A DNA stretch of 56,483 nucleotides from Eubacteriaceae bacterium (GCA_902362875.1 CABIYF010000018.1:1-56483), one strand, 5' to 3'; positions 1 to 8,663 are shown, counted from the first letter of the stretch. Notes: generated from the sequence alone by a model not told the origin. Numbers and translations are program-made.

Positions 1-14
1 ACTATAACCTTCAG

Positions 15-245
15 GTATATGATAAAAAATAAATAATGGTCTGGAAAAGCAGCATTAGAATTTTGCCACGTTTTTTACGGATTCGCAGCCGGCTTGGTGC
101 GATGTCTGAGCCTCAAAGAGTTGTGATTTGAATACCCTTGAAGGCGAGTTTCGCAAGGAAAGCCGGCGGATAAGCGATCTGTAAAAAACGTGTGTAAAAT
201 TCTCTAGCTGCTTTTCCAGACCATTATTTATTTTTTATCATATAC
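15..245. repeat. Long hairpin repeat element, copy A (structured core)
   Basis: This is an almost fully self-complementary 231-nt segment. The outer arms (15-53 and about 207-245) pair over roughly 39 bp, and an inner stem pairs the ttttttac/gtaaaaaa region. The core at 82-181 is shared, in opposite orientation, with the element at 55976-56185. In the core, CCGGC (89-93) can pair with GCCGG (162-166); the other copy has CAAGC and GCTTG at the same sites, a compensatory change of two pairs. It lies 3' of the HAD gene and may also end its transcription. No open reading frame is visible in it. Whether it acts as RNA, as DNA or as a passive mobile repeat cannot be told from sequence. Confidence 0.8.
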
Positions 246-268
246 AGAAAGACTTCAGTTGGCCACCA

Positions 269-898
269 TCACAAAATCAAAATTTTAAGATTCCCAAAAT
301 CCCCTAATCTATTCTCAATTCCCCGCAACATCGAATCCCCCGCAACATCCCATCCAGCCAGATAAAATCCAACCCCGGCATCGCAAGCAGCCAAATAATC
401 ATTATAAGTATCCCCAACATAAATAGAAGCAGATTTGTCACTGCCTAATTGATCTAAAGCATATACAATAGATTCCCCATCTGGTTTTGGGCGTTTAATA
501 TCGTCGGATGTGACGATGATATCAAATAAGTGATTGATATGTAATTTATCAAAATCATTTCTCATATGTTCTTTTGTTTTTGATGTGACGATGCCGAGTT
601 TTATATTTCTGGATTTTAAAAATAAGAGTGTACTTAGTACATTAGGATACAGCTTTGGCAGGGTAGTGTTATTTTTTACATAATAAGTCCAATTATCCTG
701 AAGTTCCTGCTGTTTTTCGGGTTGATCGGTGAACAGGGCGGCGGTGTCTTTTTCGTGCATTCCCATGGTGGGTTCAAGAGTGCTTAGTGGAATGTCCTGA
801 TTCAGAGTTTTTTTAATTGCCATCTGCAGGGAGGATAAAAGACAGGAACGGCTGTCGAGCATGGTTCCGTCGATGTCTAAGAGAATTGTATCGATCAT
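269..898 (-). CDS. HAD-superfamily hydrolase, phosphoglycolate phosphatase-like
   Basis: The 209-residue protein is a HAD subfamily IA phosphatase. It has the nucleophile motif DIDGTML near the N-terminus, motif II threonine/serine in GIVTSKTKE, the motif III lysine in RPKPDGES, and motif IV GDTYNDYLAA. Such enzymes remove phosphate from small metabolites; the substrate is not predictable here. The start chosen is the ATG at 898, seven bases after AGAAGG. An ATG at 901 and a TTG at 916 are in frame but badly spaced. The last codons run into sequence that is also found beside the repeat remnant near 40.97 kb, so the C-terminal few residues may come from repeat insertion. The leader contains a perfect 18-bp inverted repeat. 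Confidence 0.85.
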   Translation of the reverse strand: MIDTILLDIDGTMLDSRSCLLSSLQMAIKKTLNQDIPLSTLEPTMGMHEKDTAALFTDQPEKQQELQDNWTYYVKNNTTLPKLYPNVLSTLLFLKSRNIKLGIVTSKTKEHMRNDFDKLHINHLFDIIVTSDDIKRPKPDGESIVYALDQLGSDKSASIYVGDTYNDYLAACDAGVGFYLAGWDVAGDSMLRGIENRLGDFGNLKILIL

Positions 899-923
899 CA
901 TAGTACCTTCTTTCAATATAATA

Positions 924-991
924 TTTCGGAATCCTAAGTGGAAGTTAAGTTGTCCGATGGAGGATGGATGTAACCACTTAGGATTCCGAAA
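924..991 (-). promoter_or_regulatory. Perfect 18-bp inverted repeat in the leader of the HAD gene
   Basis: Arms at 924-941 and 974-991 are exact reverse complements, separated by 32 nt. A possible -10 box (TATAAT, complement of 996-1001) lies just upstream on the minus strand, so the hairpin would form at the very 5' end of the HAD mRNA, about 13 nt before the ribosome-binding site. It could be an operator, an mRNA-stabilising stem or a repeat relic. There is no U-tract. Confidence 0.6.
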
Positions 992-1057
992 GGATATTAT
1001 AGAATGATAAATTCAGAGAAGTAAAGAAAATACGAAAATACAAACATTCGTTTATAA

Positions 1058-2155
1058 TTAATAAGCCGATTCGAAGATCTTTCGTTCTTCATCTACTAAA
1101 TTTTCAACATTTAGTTTAGAACTGACAGGTTCCTTGCTTTTTGAACAGATAGAAATAGCAGTATATCCATAACGCATGATCTTATGCCAGCTCAGTCCTT
1201 TTTGCAGTCCCCAGATAATTACACTGGTTAACGTTGCCACACATCCATTGGTGTTAGAAATGTCAGTTAAAGTCTTTTTAATATGGATCTTGTGATCCTT
1301 GCTTTCAAAGAAAAGCCCCTCATGGACGGAGTAGACGGCGATATGGGAAATATTTTTGGTAAGTAAGAAACGAATGGCGCTTTTGATATCAGTCATTTTT
1401 TTACCATAGTAATTCAGCAGCACTTCTAACTCTTTTGGAGCTGTCACTAAAACATCGATTTTCATATTTTCCTGAAGAATACGAATGTCCTTATTGATCG
1501 AAGTTGTCTTAACAATGATTGGGACATTGACGTTTTCGTAGATATAATTAAAACTTTCTTCTGGAATATTCGTATCTAAGACACAGTATTGGGAACTGTT
1601 GATTTTGTCTAAGTATTTTGACAAAAATGTTGGTGTCATCCGGTCGTAGATTTCCATATCATTGATACCAACAATCTTAATTCCCTTCGAATTATCGATA
1701 TACATAAAAGAAGATGTATGTTCGCCGTCAATTTTTTCACAGCAGGAAACATCCATGTTGTGTTCCCGGCAGTCATGGATAAACTTTTCTCCATTCAGAT
1801 CATTACCATATACAGAAATAAAATAATTCTGAACATTGAGTTTCGTCAAGGCAAAAGCAATATTCCGCCCGGCTCCTCCTAAAGAATAGTAGATCTTTCC
1901 AGAGTTAGAGTTGTTTGTAATTAAACGGTCATTTGGAATTCCAAGAATGTCTAAATTATTTCCACCGATAACAGATACAAAATTATCCTGATTAATGATA
2001 TAACCCTTCCCTTTGATATACCCTTTTTTCATTAAATTATGAATATGAGTTGCAACACCAGAGCGGGAGATCATTAGCTGTTCGGCTAATTCGTCTTGGG
2101 AGATCAAGGGATTATTTTTTAAAATTTCAAATATTTCAACTTCGCGTTCCGTCAT
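1058..2155 (-). CDS. Transcriptional regulator: winged helix fused to a degenerate PfkB kinase domain
   Basis: The N-terminal 60 residues form a winged helix (EIFEILKNNPLISQDELAEQ then SRSGVATHIHNL). The rest is a PfkB/ribokinase fold with the sugar-side motif GGAGRNIAFALTKL. The catalytic PfkB signature NTNGAGD is replaced by NTNGCVA, so the base aspartate is missing. The adjacent divergent gene keeps NGAGD. I infer a repressor that senses a sugar or nucleoside ligand rather than a working kinase. The architecture resembles E. coli YeiI. The start is the ATG at 2155, preceded by GAAAGGAG at 2163-2170; the longer frame to 2209 lacks a ribosome-binding site. It probably controls the divergent operon. 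Confidence 0.85.
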   Translation of the reverse strand: MTEREVEIFEILKNNPLISQDELAEQLMISRSGVATHIHNLMKKGYIKGKGYIINQDNFVSVIGGNNLDILGIPNDRLITNNSNSGKIYYSLGGAGRNIAFALTKLNVQNYFISVYGNDLNGEKFIHDCREHNMDVSCCEKIDGEHTSSFMYIDNSKGIKIVGINDMEIYDRMTPTFLSKYLDKINSSQYCVLDTNIPEESFNYIYENVNVPIIVKTTSINKDIRILQENMKIDVLVTAPKELEVLLNYYGKKMTDIKSAIRFLLTKNISHIAVYSVHEGLFFESKDHKIHIKKTLTDISNTNGCVATLTSVIIWGLQKGLSWHKIMRYGYTAISICSKSKEPVSSKLNVENLVDEERKIFESAY

Positions 2156-2286
2156 TTCAACGCTCCTTTCATTGTGCAATGCCACTAAAAAAAATAAACG
2201 TTCGTCCACAAATTTGTTATTTATTTATAAAATAGCATATTTTACGACACAAATCAATAAACAAAAGTTTGCATTATAAATAATTG

Positions 2287-2315
2287 TTTACATCAAAATG
2301 TCAGACAAATATAAT
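2287..2315 (+). promoter_or_regulatory. Promoter of the PfkB/TrpF-like/Fe-ADH/NupC operon
   Basis: TTTACA (2287-2292), a 17-nt spacer and a perfect TATAAT (2310-2315), about 49 nt before the kinase start. The 208-nt divergent region also has a weaker reverse promoter (TTGATT, 17 nt, TATTTT) for the regulator, so the two transcripts probably share control. Confidence 0.75.
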
Positions 2316-2363
2316 CTAAGTATCAAAGGAATCAAAAAATAAAAGCGAAAGAAAGGTGATTAC

Positions 2364-3299
2364 ATGAAAGATTATGTAGTTGTAGTTGGAGGTCTTAACA
2401 TTGATATTGCTGGATTATCTGGTGATGTATATCGTGAGAAAGATTCAAACATTGGAGAAGTAACAATTAACATTGGTGGTGTCGGACAGAACATCGCACA
2501 GAACTTAACAAAATTAGGAACACCAACACATTTGGTAACAGTATATGGTGATGACAGTTTTGGTAAGATCGCTCAGATGGAATGCAAAAAAAATAAAATC
2601 GGTTTAGAAAATGCTGAACAGATTGAAAACTCCAGAAGCTCTATTTATTTGTATGTCAATGACAACGAAGGTGACTTAGTTACAGGAATTAATGATATGA
2701 AAATTTGCGAAAACATTACTCCAGAGTTTTTAGCAAAAAGATTAGATTTCATTAATGGTGCAAAAATAGTTGTTGTAGATTGTAACTTATCTCAGGAATC
2801 TATCGAATGGCTTTGTGAAAATGTGACAAGTCCAATTTATGTTGATCCAGTATCCGTAGCAAAAGTAGATCGTGTGAAAAATGTATTAGATAAGATTCAC
2901 ACATTAAAACCAAATGAATTAGAAGCAGAACTTCTAACAGGTATTAAGATCACAGATGAAGCGACTGCACGTGAAGCAGCGAAAGCATTAAATGAAAAAG
3001 GTGTGAAAAATGTTTACATTTCTCTTGGAGCACAGGGAATCTTATGTGTAAAAGAGGGAGAAGCGGTACTTGTAAAACCTTTAGCGAAAAAAATCGTAAG
3101 TACAAATGGTGCAGGGGACTGTTCAATGGCTACATTAGTATGGGCGAGATTTAATCACGGAGAAGAACTTCCATTAGAAGAAGTTGGTACTTATACACAG
3201 GCAGCAGCAAGTATTAATGTTGAATCTCCTCTTGCAGTATCACCTGAATTAAATGTTGAAGAAGTATTAAAAAGAGCAGAAGAAGGGAAGAAAAATTAA
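2364..3299 (+). CDS. PfkB-family carbohydrate/nucleoside kinase
   Basis: A 311-residue PfkB-family kinase of the usual ribokinase length. Visible motifs are GGLNIDIAG at the N-terminus, GGVGQNIAQNLTKLG (substrate side, about residues 38-52) and STNGAGDCSMA with the catalytic aspartate (about residues 248-258). ATP-dependent phosphorylation of a sugar or nucleoside hydroxyl is expected. The start ATG follows AAAGGTG. It is the first gene of the operon and ends just before the TrpF-like gene starts (stop 3297-3299, next ATG 3301). It is clearly paralogous to the kinase domain of the divergent regulator, suggesting both bind the same type of ligand. Confidence 0.88.
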   Translation: MKDYVVVVGGLNIDIAGLSGDVYREKDSNIGEVTINIGGVGQNIAQNLTKLGTPTHLVTVYGDDSFGKIAQMECKKNKIGLENAEQIENSRSSIYLYVNDNEGDLVTGINDMKICENITPEFLAKRLDFINGAKIVVVDCNLSQESIEWLCENVTSPIYVDPVSVAKVDRVKNVLDKIHTLKPNELEAELLTGIKITDEATAREAAKALNEKGVKNVYISLGAQGILCVKEGEAVLVKPLAKKIVSTNGAGDCSMATLVWARFNHGEELPLEEVGTYTQAAASINVESPLAVSPELNVEEVLKRAEEGKKN

Positions 3300-3300
3300 A

Positions 3301-3996
3301 ATGGTAATCAAACAGATTTATTCAATTGTAAATTATAACGAAGCAGTACAGGTTATGGATGCAGGAGCAGATCACATTGGGCTTGTTCCTATGCAGTCCG
3401 GAGGAGTTCCAGCACATCGAGTTCCTTATGATGTCGTTGATAAGATTTTTGGAGAAGCCAAAGAAAGAGGCGTTAAAACAGTAGCGATCATGCTGAATAA
3501 AGACGTTGAAGAAATGATCTTTATTGCAAAAAGAATCAAACCAGATATTCTTCATATCGCAGGTATGGAGTATACAGCAGATCAGGAATTTGCGGACCGT
3601 CTTAAAAAAGAATGCCCAGGAATTAAATTAATGCAGGCAATCTTAGTTGATGGACCAGAAGCTGTGGATCGTGCAAAAGAATATGCAAAATATTGTGATT
3701 TCTTATTAACAGATTCAGGTCTTGCCAAAGATACAGGAATTGGAGCAAGCGGAATGACTCATGACTGGAGCATTGATACTGAGATTGTTAACTCTGTCGA
3801 TGTACCAGTGATCATTGCTGGAGGTTTAGGACCTGATAATGTAGAAGAATGCATCAGAACGATCAAACCATATGGTGTTGACTCCTTATCAAAAACATCA
3901 TTTAAATTCGACGATGGTGTGATCGAAAAGAACATTCCAGCAGTGAAAGAATTCTGTGAAAAAGCAGATAAAACATCAGAAGAATTAGGGTTATAG
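3301..3996 (+). CDS. TrpF-like (phosphoribosylanthranilate isomerase fold) TIM-barrel protein
   Basis: A 231-residue (beta/alpha)8 barrel with TrpF-like landmarks: DAGADHIGLVP in strand 1-2, LHIAG, LLTDS, GASGMTHDW, a phosphate-binding IIAGGLGPDNVEECI, and YGVDSLSKTS near the C-terminus where TrpF has VDVSSGVE. The catalytic cysteine of TrpF (in KICGIT) aligns with tyrosine in KQIYSIV, whereas the aspartate in TDS remains. It is therefore unlikely to be a tryptophan-biosynthetic enzyme. An isomerase or epimerase acting on the phosphorylated product of the upstream kinase is my inference. There are no trp genes nearby. Confidence 0.7.
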   Translation: MVIKQIYSIVNYNEAVQVMDAGADHIGLVPMQSGGVPAHRVPYDVVDKIFGEAKERGVKTVAIMLNKDVEEMIFIAKRIKPDILHIAGMEYTADQEFADRLKKECPGIKLMQAILVDGPEAVDRAKEYAKYCDFLLTDSGLAKDTGIGASGMTHDWSIDTEIVNSVDVPVIIAGGLGPDNVEECIRTIKPYGVDSLSKTSFKFDDGVIEKNIPAVKEFCEKADKTSEELGL

Positions 3997-4007
3997 GAGA
4001 AGAAAGT

Positions 4008-5153
4008 ATGGATTATAGATTAGAACAAAGAGCGAAAGTTTGTGTTTCTCATGATTTCTCAAAAGATTTATTAGAGACATTAAAAACATCAAACTATAAG
4101 AAACCTCTGATCTCTATTGACAGCTTTTTACTTCAGTCACCAGTAGTGAACAAAGCATTAGATACATTAAAACAAGCAGATATTAACTATGTTGTTTATG
4201 ATGAAATTGTACCGGAACCTCCATTTGAAATCGTAAATAAAGGTGCAAAACTGTATCAGGAAAATGAATGCGACTCCATTATCGCTATTGGTGGTGGAAG
4301 TGTCATTGATGCTTCCAGAGGAATCAACATAGTAAGTCATTGTGGCGGACAGATTCAGGAATATATTGAAGATAAAACGATCGATCAGCGTATTTTAGGA
4401 CTGATTGCAGTTCCAACAACATCAGGAACAGGAAGTGAACTATCCAATGCACTCGTTGTAACAGATACTAAAAAGCAGGAAAAATTAGCAGTATTATCCG
4501 ATGAAGCAGTCAGCGAATACGTTATTTTAGTTCCAGAACTGGCAGAATCAATGCCAAAAGGACTGACAATTTCAACAGGTCTTGATGTTTTTGCCCATGC
4601 AATGGAAGCTTATACATCCAATCTGTCTACACCAGTTGTAAATGCTATTTGCGAAAAAATCATGTTCTTAGTATTCAAATATTTACCAACAGCAGTGCAT
4701 CACGGGGAAGATTTAGATGCAAGAGAAAGAATGATGGTTGCTGCAGCATTAGGTGGATGGGCGATTAACAACGGAGGAACTCATCTCGGACACTCCATTG
4801 GACATGTTGTCGGAGCAAAATATCATTTAGCTCATGGAAATGCATGTGCATATGCTCTGCCAGGAGTTATTGAAAAAACTGCATTAGCAGAACCAAAGAA
4901 AATCAGAGAAATTGGAAATATTTTAGAACTATCACTTCCAAATGATCTGTCAAATGAAGAACTAGGAAAAGAAGTAGCAAAAGGATTTAAACATTTCAGA
5001 GATGAAGTATTAGGATTGGAACCTTGTAAGTTAAACAAAGAAGAGGTTGTAAGTTTAACAGATCAGGTTGTACACGAAAGATTTGCTGCAAATGCACCAT
5101 TTGAAGTAACACATGAGATAGTGGGAGCAATTTTGGAAAGTTACGGAGGATAA
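4008..5153 (+). CDS. Iron-containing (type III) alcohol dehydrogenase
   Basis: The 381-residue protein has the nucleotide-binding motif AIGGGSVIDASRGI (about residues 94-107), PTTSGTGSELSN, and the metal-site segment with DVFAHAMEAY, HSIGH and HLAHGNACAYALP. This is the Fe-ADH family, oxidising or reducing alcohols, polyols or sugar phosphates with NAD(P). It starts after AGGAGAAGAAAG, 11 nt downstream of the TrpF-like stop. In this operon it probably handles the carbonyl or hydroxyl made by the TrpF-like step; the real substrate is unknown. Confidence 0.88.
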   Translation: MDYRLEQRAKVCVSHDFSKDLLETLKTSNYKKPLISIDSFLLQSPVVNKALDTLKQADINYVVYDEIVPEPPFEIVNKGAKLYQENECDSIIAIGGGSVIDASRGINIVSHCGGQIQEYIEDKTIDQRILGLIAVPTTSGTGSELSNALVVTDTKKQEKLAVLSDEAVSEYVILVPELAESMPKGLTISTGLDVFAHAMEAYTSNLSTPVVNAICEKIMFLVFKYLPTAVHHGEDLDARERMMVAAALGGWAINNGGTHLGHSIGHVVGAKYHLAHGNACAYALPGVIEKTALAEPKKIREIGNILELSLPNDLSNEELGKEVAKGFKHFRDEVLGLEPCKLNKEEVVSLTDQVVHERFAANAPFEVTHEIVGAILESYGG

Positions 5154-5159
5154 AAATAT

Positions 5160-6352
5160 ATGAGTATTATCAGGGGATTAATAGGATTAGCGGTTATATT
5201 CTTTATCGCATTCCTGTTTTGCAAAGAAAAAAGAGTATCAAATATAAAAATATTATTTTAATGGTTGTTGTTCAGGTAGTATTAACATTCTTACTATTAA
5301 ATACAAGCGTAGGACTGACGATCTTAACAGCAATTTCGAATTTCTTTACATGGCTGACAGCACAGGGTATGGCAGGATGTAACTTTGTATTTGGCGGAAT
5401 TGAAGTCAGCAAAGGATCTTCCGTATTCTTCTTCAACGTATTAATGCCATTAGTATTTATTTCAGCTTTGATTGGAATCTTAAAATGGTTAGGAATCTTA
5501 GACTTCATCGTTAAATGGATCGGATGGATTTTCAATAAAGTTACCGGATTAGGAGAAGTAGAAAGTTACGTTCCTATCGCTACAACTTTACTTGGATCAC
5601 CACAGATCTTCATGACAATTCAAAGCCAGATCAGAAAGATGAACTTTAATCAGCTGTTTACAGTATGCTTAACAGTCATCTCAGGTATGTCCGCATCTAT
5701 GCTGGCAAGTTATATGACAATGATCGATGGTAAATATGTAGTTATTGCCGTAGTATTAAACTTATTCTCAGGACTGATCATCAGCGCGATCATGAACCCA
5801 TACGACGAAAAGATCGCAACAGCTGATGAAGAAGAAAAAGAATCAGAAGGCAAAAAAGAAAGAGAACCTTTCTTCTCAATGTTAGGAGATTACATCTCTT
5901 CAGGATTTGACCTGGCAATCATCGTAGCAGCAATGTGTATTGGATTTATCGCACTGATCAGTTTCTTAAACAACGGATTAGCTGCCATCTGCGGTATTTC
6001 ATTCACAGATATCTTAGGATATGTATTTGCACCAATCGCATACGTTATCGGTGTTCCATTACAGGACGTAGTAAGAATTGGTGGTCTGATGGCTACAAAA
6101 TTATTAACAAACGAATTCGTAGCTATGGGACAGGTTGCAAGCATGACAACATTAACTGCAAAATCAGTTGCAATGATTTCTGTATACTTAGTAAGTTTCG
6201 TAAACTTCGGAACTTTAGGAATTATCTCTGGTGCAGTTAAATCCATTAGTGGTGAGAAGGCAAAAGATGTTGCCAAGTTCTCTTTGAAGTTGATCTTGGG
6301 TGGTACTTTGGCTGGACTGCTGAGTGCTGCTATTGTGGGAATCTTCTTCTAG
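5160..6352 (+). CDS. NupC-type concentrative nucleoside transporter with an N-terminal frameshift
   Basis: The large frame (from about 5219) shows the CNT/NupC pattern: NVLMPLVFISALIGILKWLGIL, WIGWIFNKVTGLGEVES, and about eight or more membrane segments. A good ATG at 5160 opens a frame encoding a hydrophobic first helix (MSIIRGLIGLAVIFFIAFLF), but that frame stops at 5259-5261. The two frames join as one NupC-like protein if one A is added to the six-A run at 5227-5232. So either the gene carries a single-base deletion, the sequence has an error, or slippage restores it. Without the shift, translation could only start at TTG 5219 or ATG 5261, neither with a ribosome-binding site. It is the last gene of the operon and suggests a nucleoside-like substrate. 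Confidence 0.75.
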
Positions 6353-6401
6353 ATTTGTAAATGCCCGACGGCAGGTTATCAATATATAAATTAAAATAGA
6401 A

Positions 6402-6470
6402 AAAATCGCATGGGTCTGAAAAACGAATTCCATTTAACGGAATTTTATCATTTCAGACCCATGCGATTTT
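6402..6470. terminator. Bidirectional hairpin terminator related to the repeat family
   Basis: Arms 6402-6421 and 6451-6470 are exact reverse complements (20 bp), flanked by A- and T-rich runs, between convergent genes. The sequence GGGTCTGAAAAACGAATTCC and the TTTCAGACCC end are shared with the hairpin at 55976-56185, but the roughly 100-nt core is absent here. Confidence 0.8.
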
Positions 6471-6494
6471 ATTGTAATCGATGATCAAAGAATC

Positions 6495-8219
6495 TTATTT
6501 GTTCATATAATAATACTTTGCATAAAGCCCGCCGGAAGTAATCAGTTGTTCATGTGTGCCCCGCTCTTTGATGGTTTGTCCGTCGATGACGAGGATTTCG
6601 TCTGCGTTTTGGATTGTTGATAAGCGGTGGGCGATCGTGATAGTTGTTCGATTTTGTGACAGAGCATCAAGACTCTTTTGAATATGCTGTTCGCTTTCAT
6701 TATCTAAGGCGCTGGTAGCTTCGTCTAAGATTAAAATTGGTGGATTTTTAAGGAAGACTCTCGCAATGGAGATTCTTTGTTTCTGCCCACCGGATAATCT
6801 TGTACCACGTTCTCCAACAAAGGTATCGTACCCATCAGGTAATGTCATAATAAAATCATGGATATTTGCCTTTTTGGCAGCTTCGACGATTTCATTAAAT
6901 GTTGCATCGGGTTTTCCGTAAGCGATATTTTCTTTGACACTGCCGCCAAAGAGATAAACATCCTGTTGGACAATACCGATGGAATTTCTAAGGCTTTCTA
7001 ATTGAATATCTTTGATATTCTGTCCGCCAATGGTGATGGAACCATCTGTGATATCGTAAAATCTAGGCAGCAGAGAACAGATAGTTGTCTTTCCACCGCC
7101 GGAAGGTCCGACAAGTGCAATGGATTTTCCAGATTTAATTGTGAAATCAATGTGGTTTAAGACGATTTCATTATCTTCATAACTAAATGAAACATCGTGA
7201 TAACAAATATCTCCATCAGGATGTTTCATAGCAGCAGCATCAACGGAATCTGTGATTTCAGGTTCAATATCAATGACAGCCTGATAACGAATAAAACCAG
7301 ACATTCCTTTCTGGATCATTTCTGTTAATTCTACAAGAATCTGGATCGGACTGATAAAGATTCCGATATACAAAGCATACATCGCAAGGTCAGCGGCACT
7401 CATTTGACCAAGTGCGATAAAGTAACCTCCGGCAAGTAAAGTGACAAGATACATCATTCCCTGAAAAAATGTATTTCCACATTGGAAATTTCCCATGGCA
7501 CGATAATTGTCACGTTTGGAATCTAAGAAAGCCTCATTTCCAAGACGAAATTTTTCACGTTCAATATCTTCATTTGCAAAAGACTGCACAATTCGAATTC
7601 CAGCAAGTGAATCCTGAAGGGATGCGTTGATGTCACCGATCTTTCTGCGGTTATCAAGGAAAGTAGCCTGCATTCTGCGGTTTTGCTTTGCACTAAAGAA
7701 GATCATCAGCAAAACGATTACAAGAAGAATGATCGCTAATTTCCATTGAATGATAAACAGGAAAATAAAGGAACCAATGATCTTTACAAGAGAGATAAAT
7801 AAGTTCTCTGGTCCATGATGGGCAGCCTCGGAAATATCAAATAAATCAGATACAAGACGGCTCATCATCTGCCCCGTATTATGTTTATCATAGTAAGAAA
7901 AAGAAAGATTTTCATAATGATCAAACAATTTACGACGCATATCACGTTCCATTCTTGCACCCATGATATGTCCCTGGCAGCTGACATAATATTTACAAAA
8001 TGCCTGAAAAACATAGCAGATAAATAAAATTCCACCGATCACGGGCAGGGTTTTAAGAATGACAGAAGCATCCTTAAGGAATAAAGTCTTCGTAAGCGAA
8101 CGGAGAATCTGAGGATAAGCAAGATCAACCAGACTGATAAATGCTGCACAGATCAGATCGAAAATGAAGACTTTTTTGTAAGGTTTATAATATTGGATAA
8201 ACTTTTGAAAAGTACTCAT
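6495..8219 (-). CDS. ABC exporter half-transporter (fused membrane and ATPase domains)
   Basis: A 574-residue type I ABC exporter of the MsbA/multidrug kind. Residues 1-310 carry about six membrane helices. The nucleotide-binding domain has Walker A GPSGGGKTT, Q-loop VQQDVYLF, signature LSGGQKQR, Walker B ILILDEATSALD and the switch histidine in IAHRLST. It probably works as a homodimer, since no partner half-transporter is adjacent. AAGGAG lies 8 nt before the ATG. It is monocistronic, ending at the shared hairpin terminator. The exported compound is not predictable. Confidence 0.92.
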   Translation of the reverse strand: MSTFQKFIQYYKPYKKVFIFDLICAAFISLVDLAYPQILRSLTKTLFLKDASVILKTLPVIGGILFICYVFQAFCKYYVSCQGHIMGARMERDMRRKLFDHYENLSFSYYDKHNTGQMMSRLVSDLFDISEAAHHGPENLFISLVKIIGSFIFLFIIQWKLAIILLVIVLLMIFFSAKQNRRMQATFLDNRRKIGDINASLQDSLAGIRIVQSFANEDIEREKFRLGNEAFLDSKRDNYRAMGNFQCGNTFFQGMMYLVTLLAGGYFIALGQMSAADLAMYALYIGIFISPIQILVELTEMIQKGMSGFIRYQAVIDIEPEITDSVDAAAMKHPDGDICYHDVSFSYEDNEIVLNHIDFTIKSGKSIALVGPSGGGKTTICSLLPRFYDITDGSITIGGQNIKDIQLESLRNSIGIVQQDVYLFGGSVKENIAYGKPDATFNEIVEAAKKANIHDFIMTLPDGYDTFVGERGTRLSGGQKQRISIARVFLKNPPILILDEATSALDNESEQHIQKSLDALSQNRTTITIAHRLSTIQNADEILVIDGQTIKERGTHEQLITSGGLYAKYYYMNK

Positions 8220-8291
8220 GATGATAACTCCTTAAAAAAATTTGATTGTATACAAACAACCAGAGACTATCATACACCAATTCCTGAAAAA

Positions 8292-8322
8292 TAAAAAGAC
8301 CGCTCACATAAGTGAACGGTTG
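8292..8322 (-). terminator. Terminator-like hairpin upstream of the ABC exporter
   Basis: On the minus strand a 9-bp stem (arms 8312-8320 and 8299-8307) is followed by a T-run (8293-8297). It lies about 75 nt before the ABC exporter start. It could end a read-through transcript or act as a leader attenuator. Confidence 0.5.
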
Positions 8323-8457
8323 CTTTTCTGAAAAGAGAGGATTAAAAAATATATATGAAAAACTATGTCTTAAGTATAGCAAAATTCCTGAGACATTCAA
8401 TGTATAAAGTATGAAGAATTCTAAAGAATTTATAAAGATTTCTAAAAAAATTGATTT

Positions 8458-8607
8458 GTGGGGTGGGGTGATTCGATATCTAAAATAGCGGATGATCTGG
8501 TAGAAGATGAAATTACAATTACACCAATTTATAAGATTGTAAAAGAATTTCCAGAAGATACAGAACGAGATATTTATTGTAAATTAAATGATAGCACGCA
8601 GGGATAA
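8458..8607 (+). pseudogene. Short gene remnant, unrecognised
   Basis: A 49-codon frame from GTG at 8458 encodes a protein-like acidic peptide containing ISKIADDLVEDEITITP and KEFPEDTERDIYCKLND. It has no ribosome-binding site and looks like the C-terminal scrap of a lost gene. I cannot assign a family. Confidence 0.3.
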
Positions 8608-8663
8608 TGAAGATAGTAATAGCTATATGTATATAAATATAATCATATAATAGTATAAAGTAT

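Noticed and set aside
3301..3996. TrpF of tryptophan biosynthesis
   Set aside because: The catalytic cysteine is missing and no other trp gene is present; the context is catabolic.
5227..5233. AAAAAAG as a canonical -1 programmed frameshift site in the NupC gene
   Set aside because: The run is not in the X XXY YYZ register of the upstream frame and no downstream stem is obvious; a one-base deletion is simpler, though not proved.
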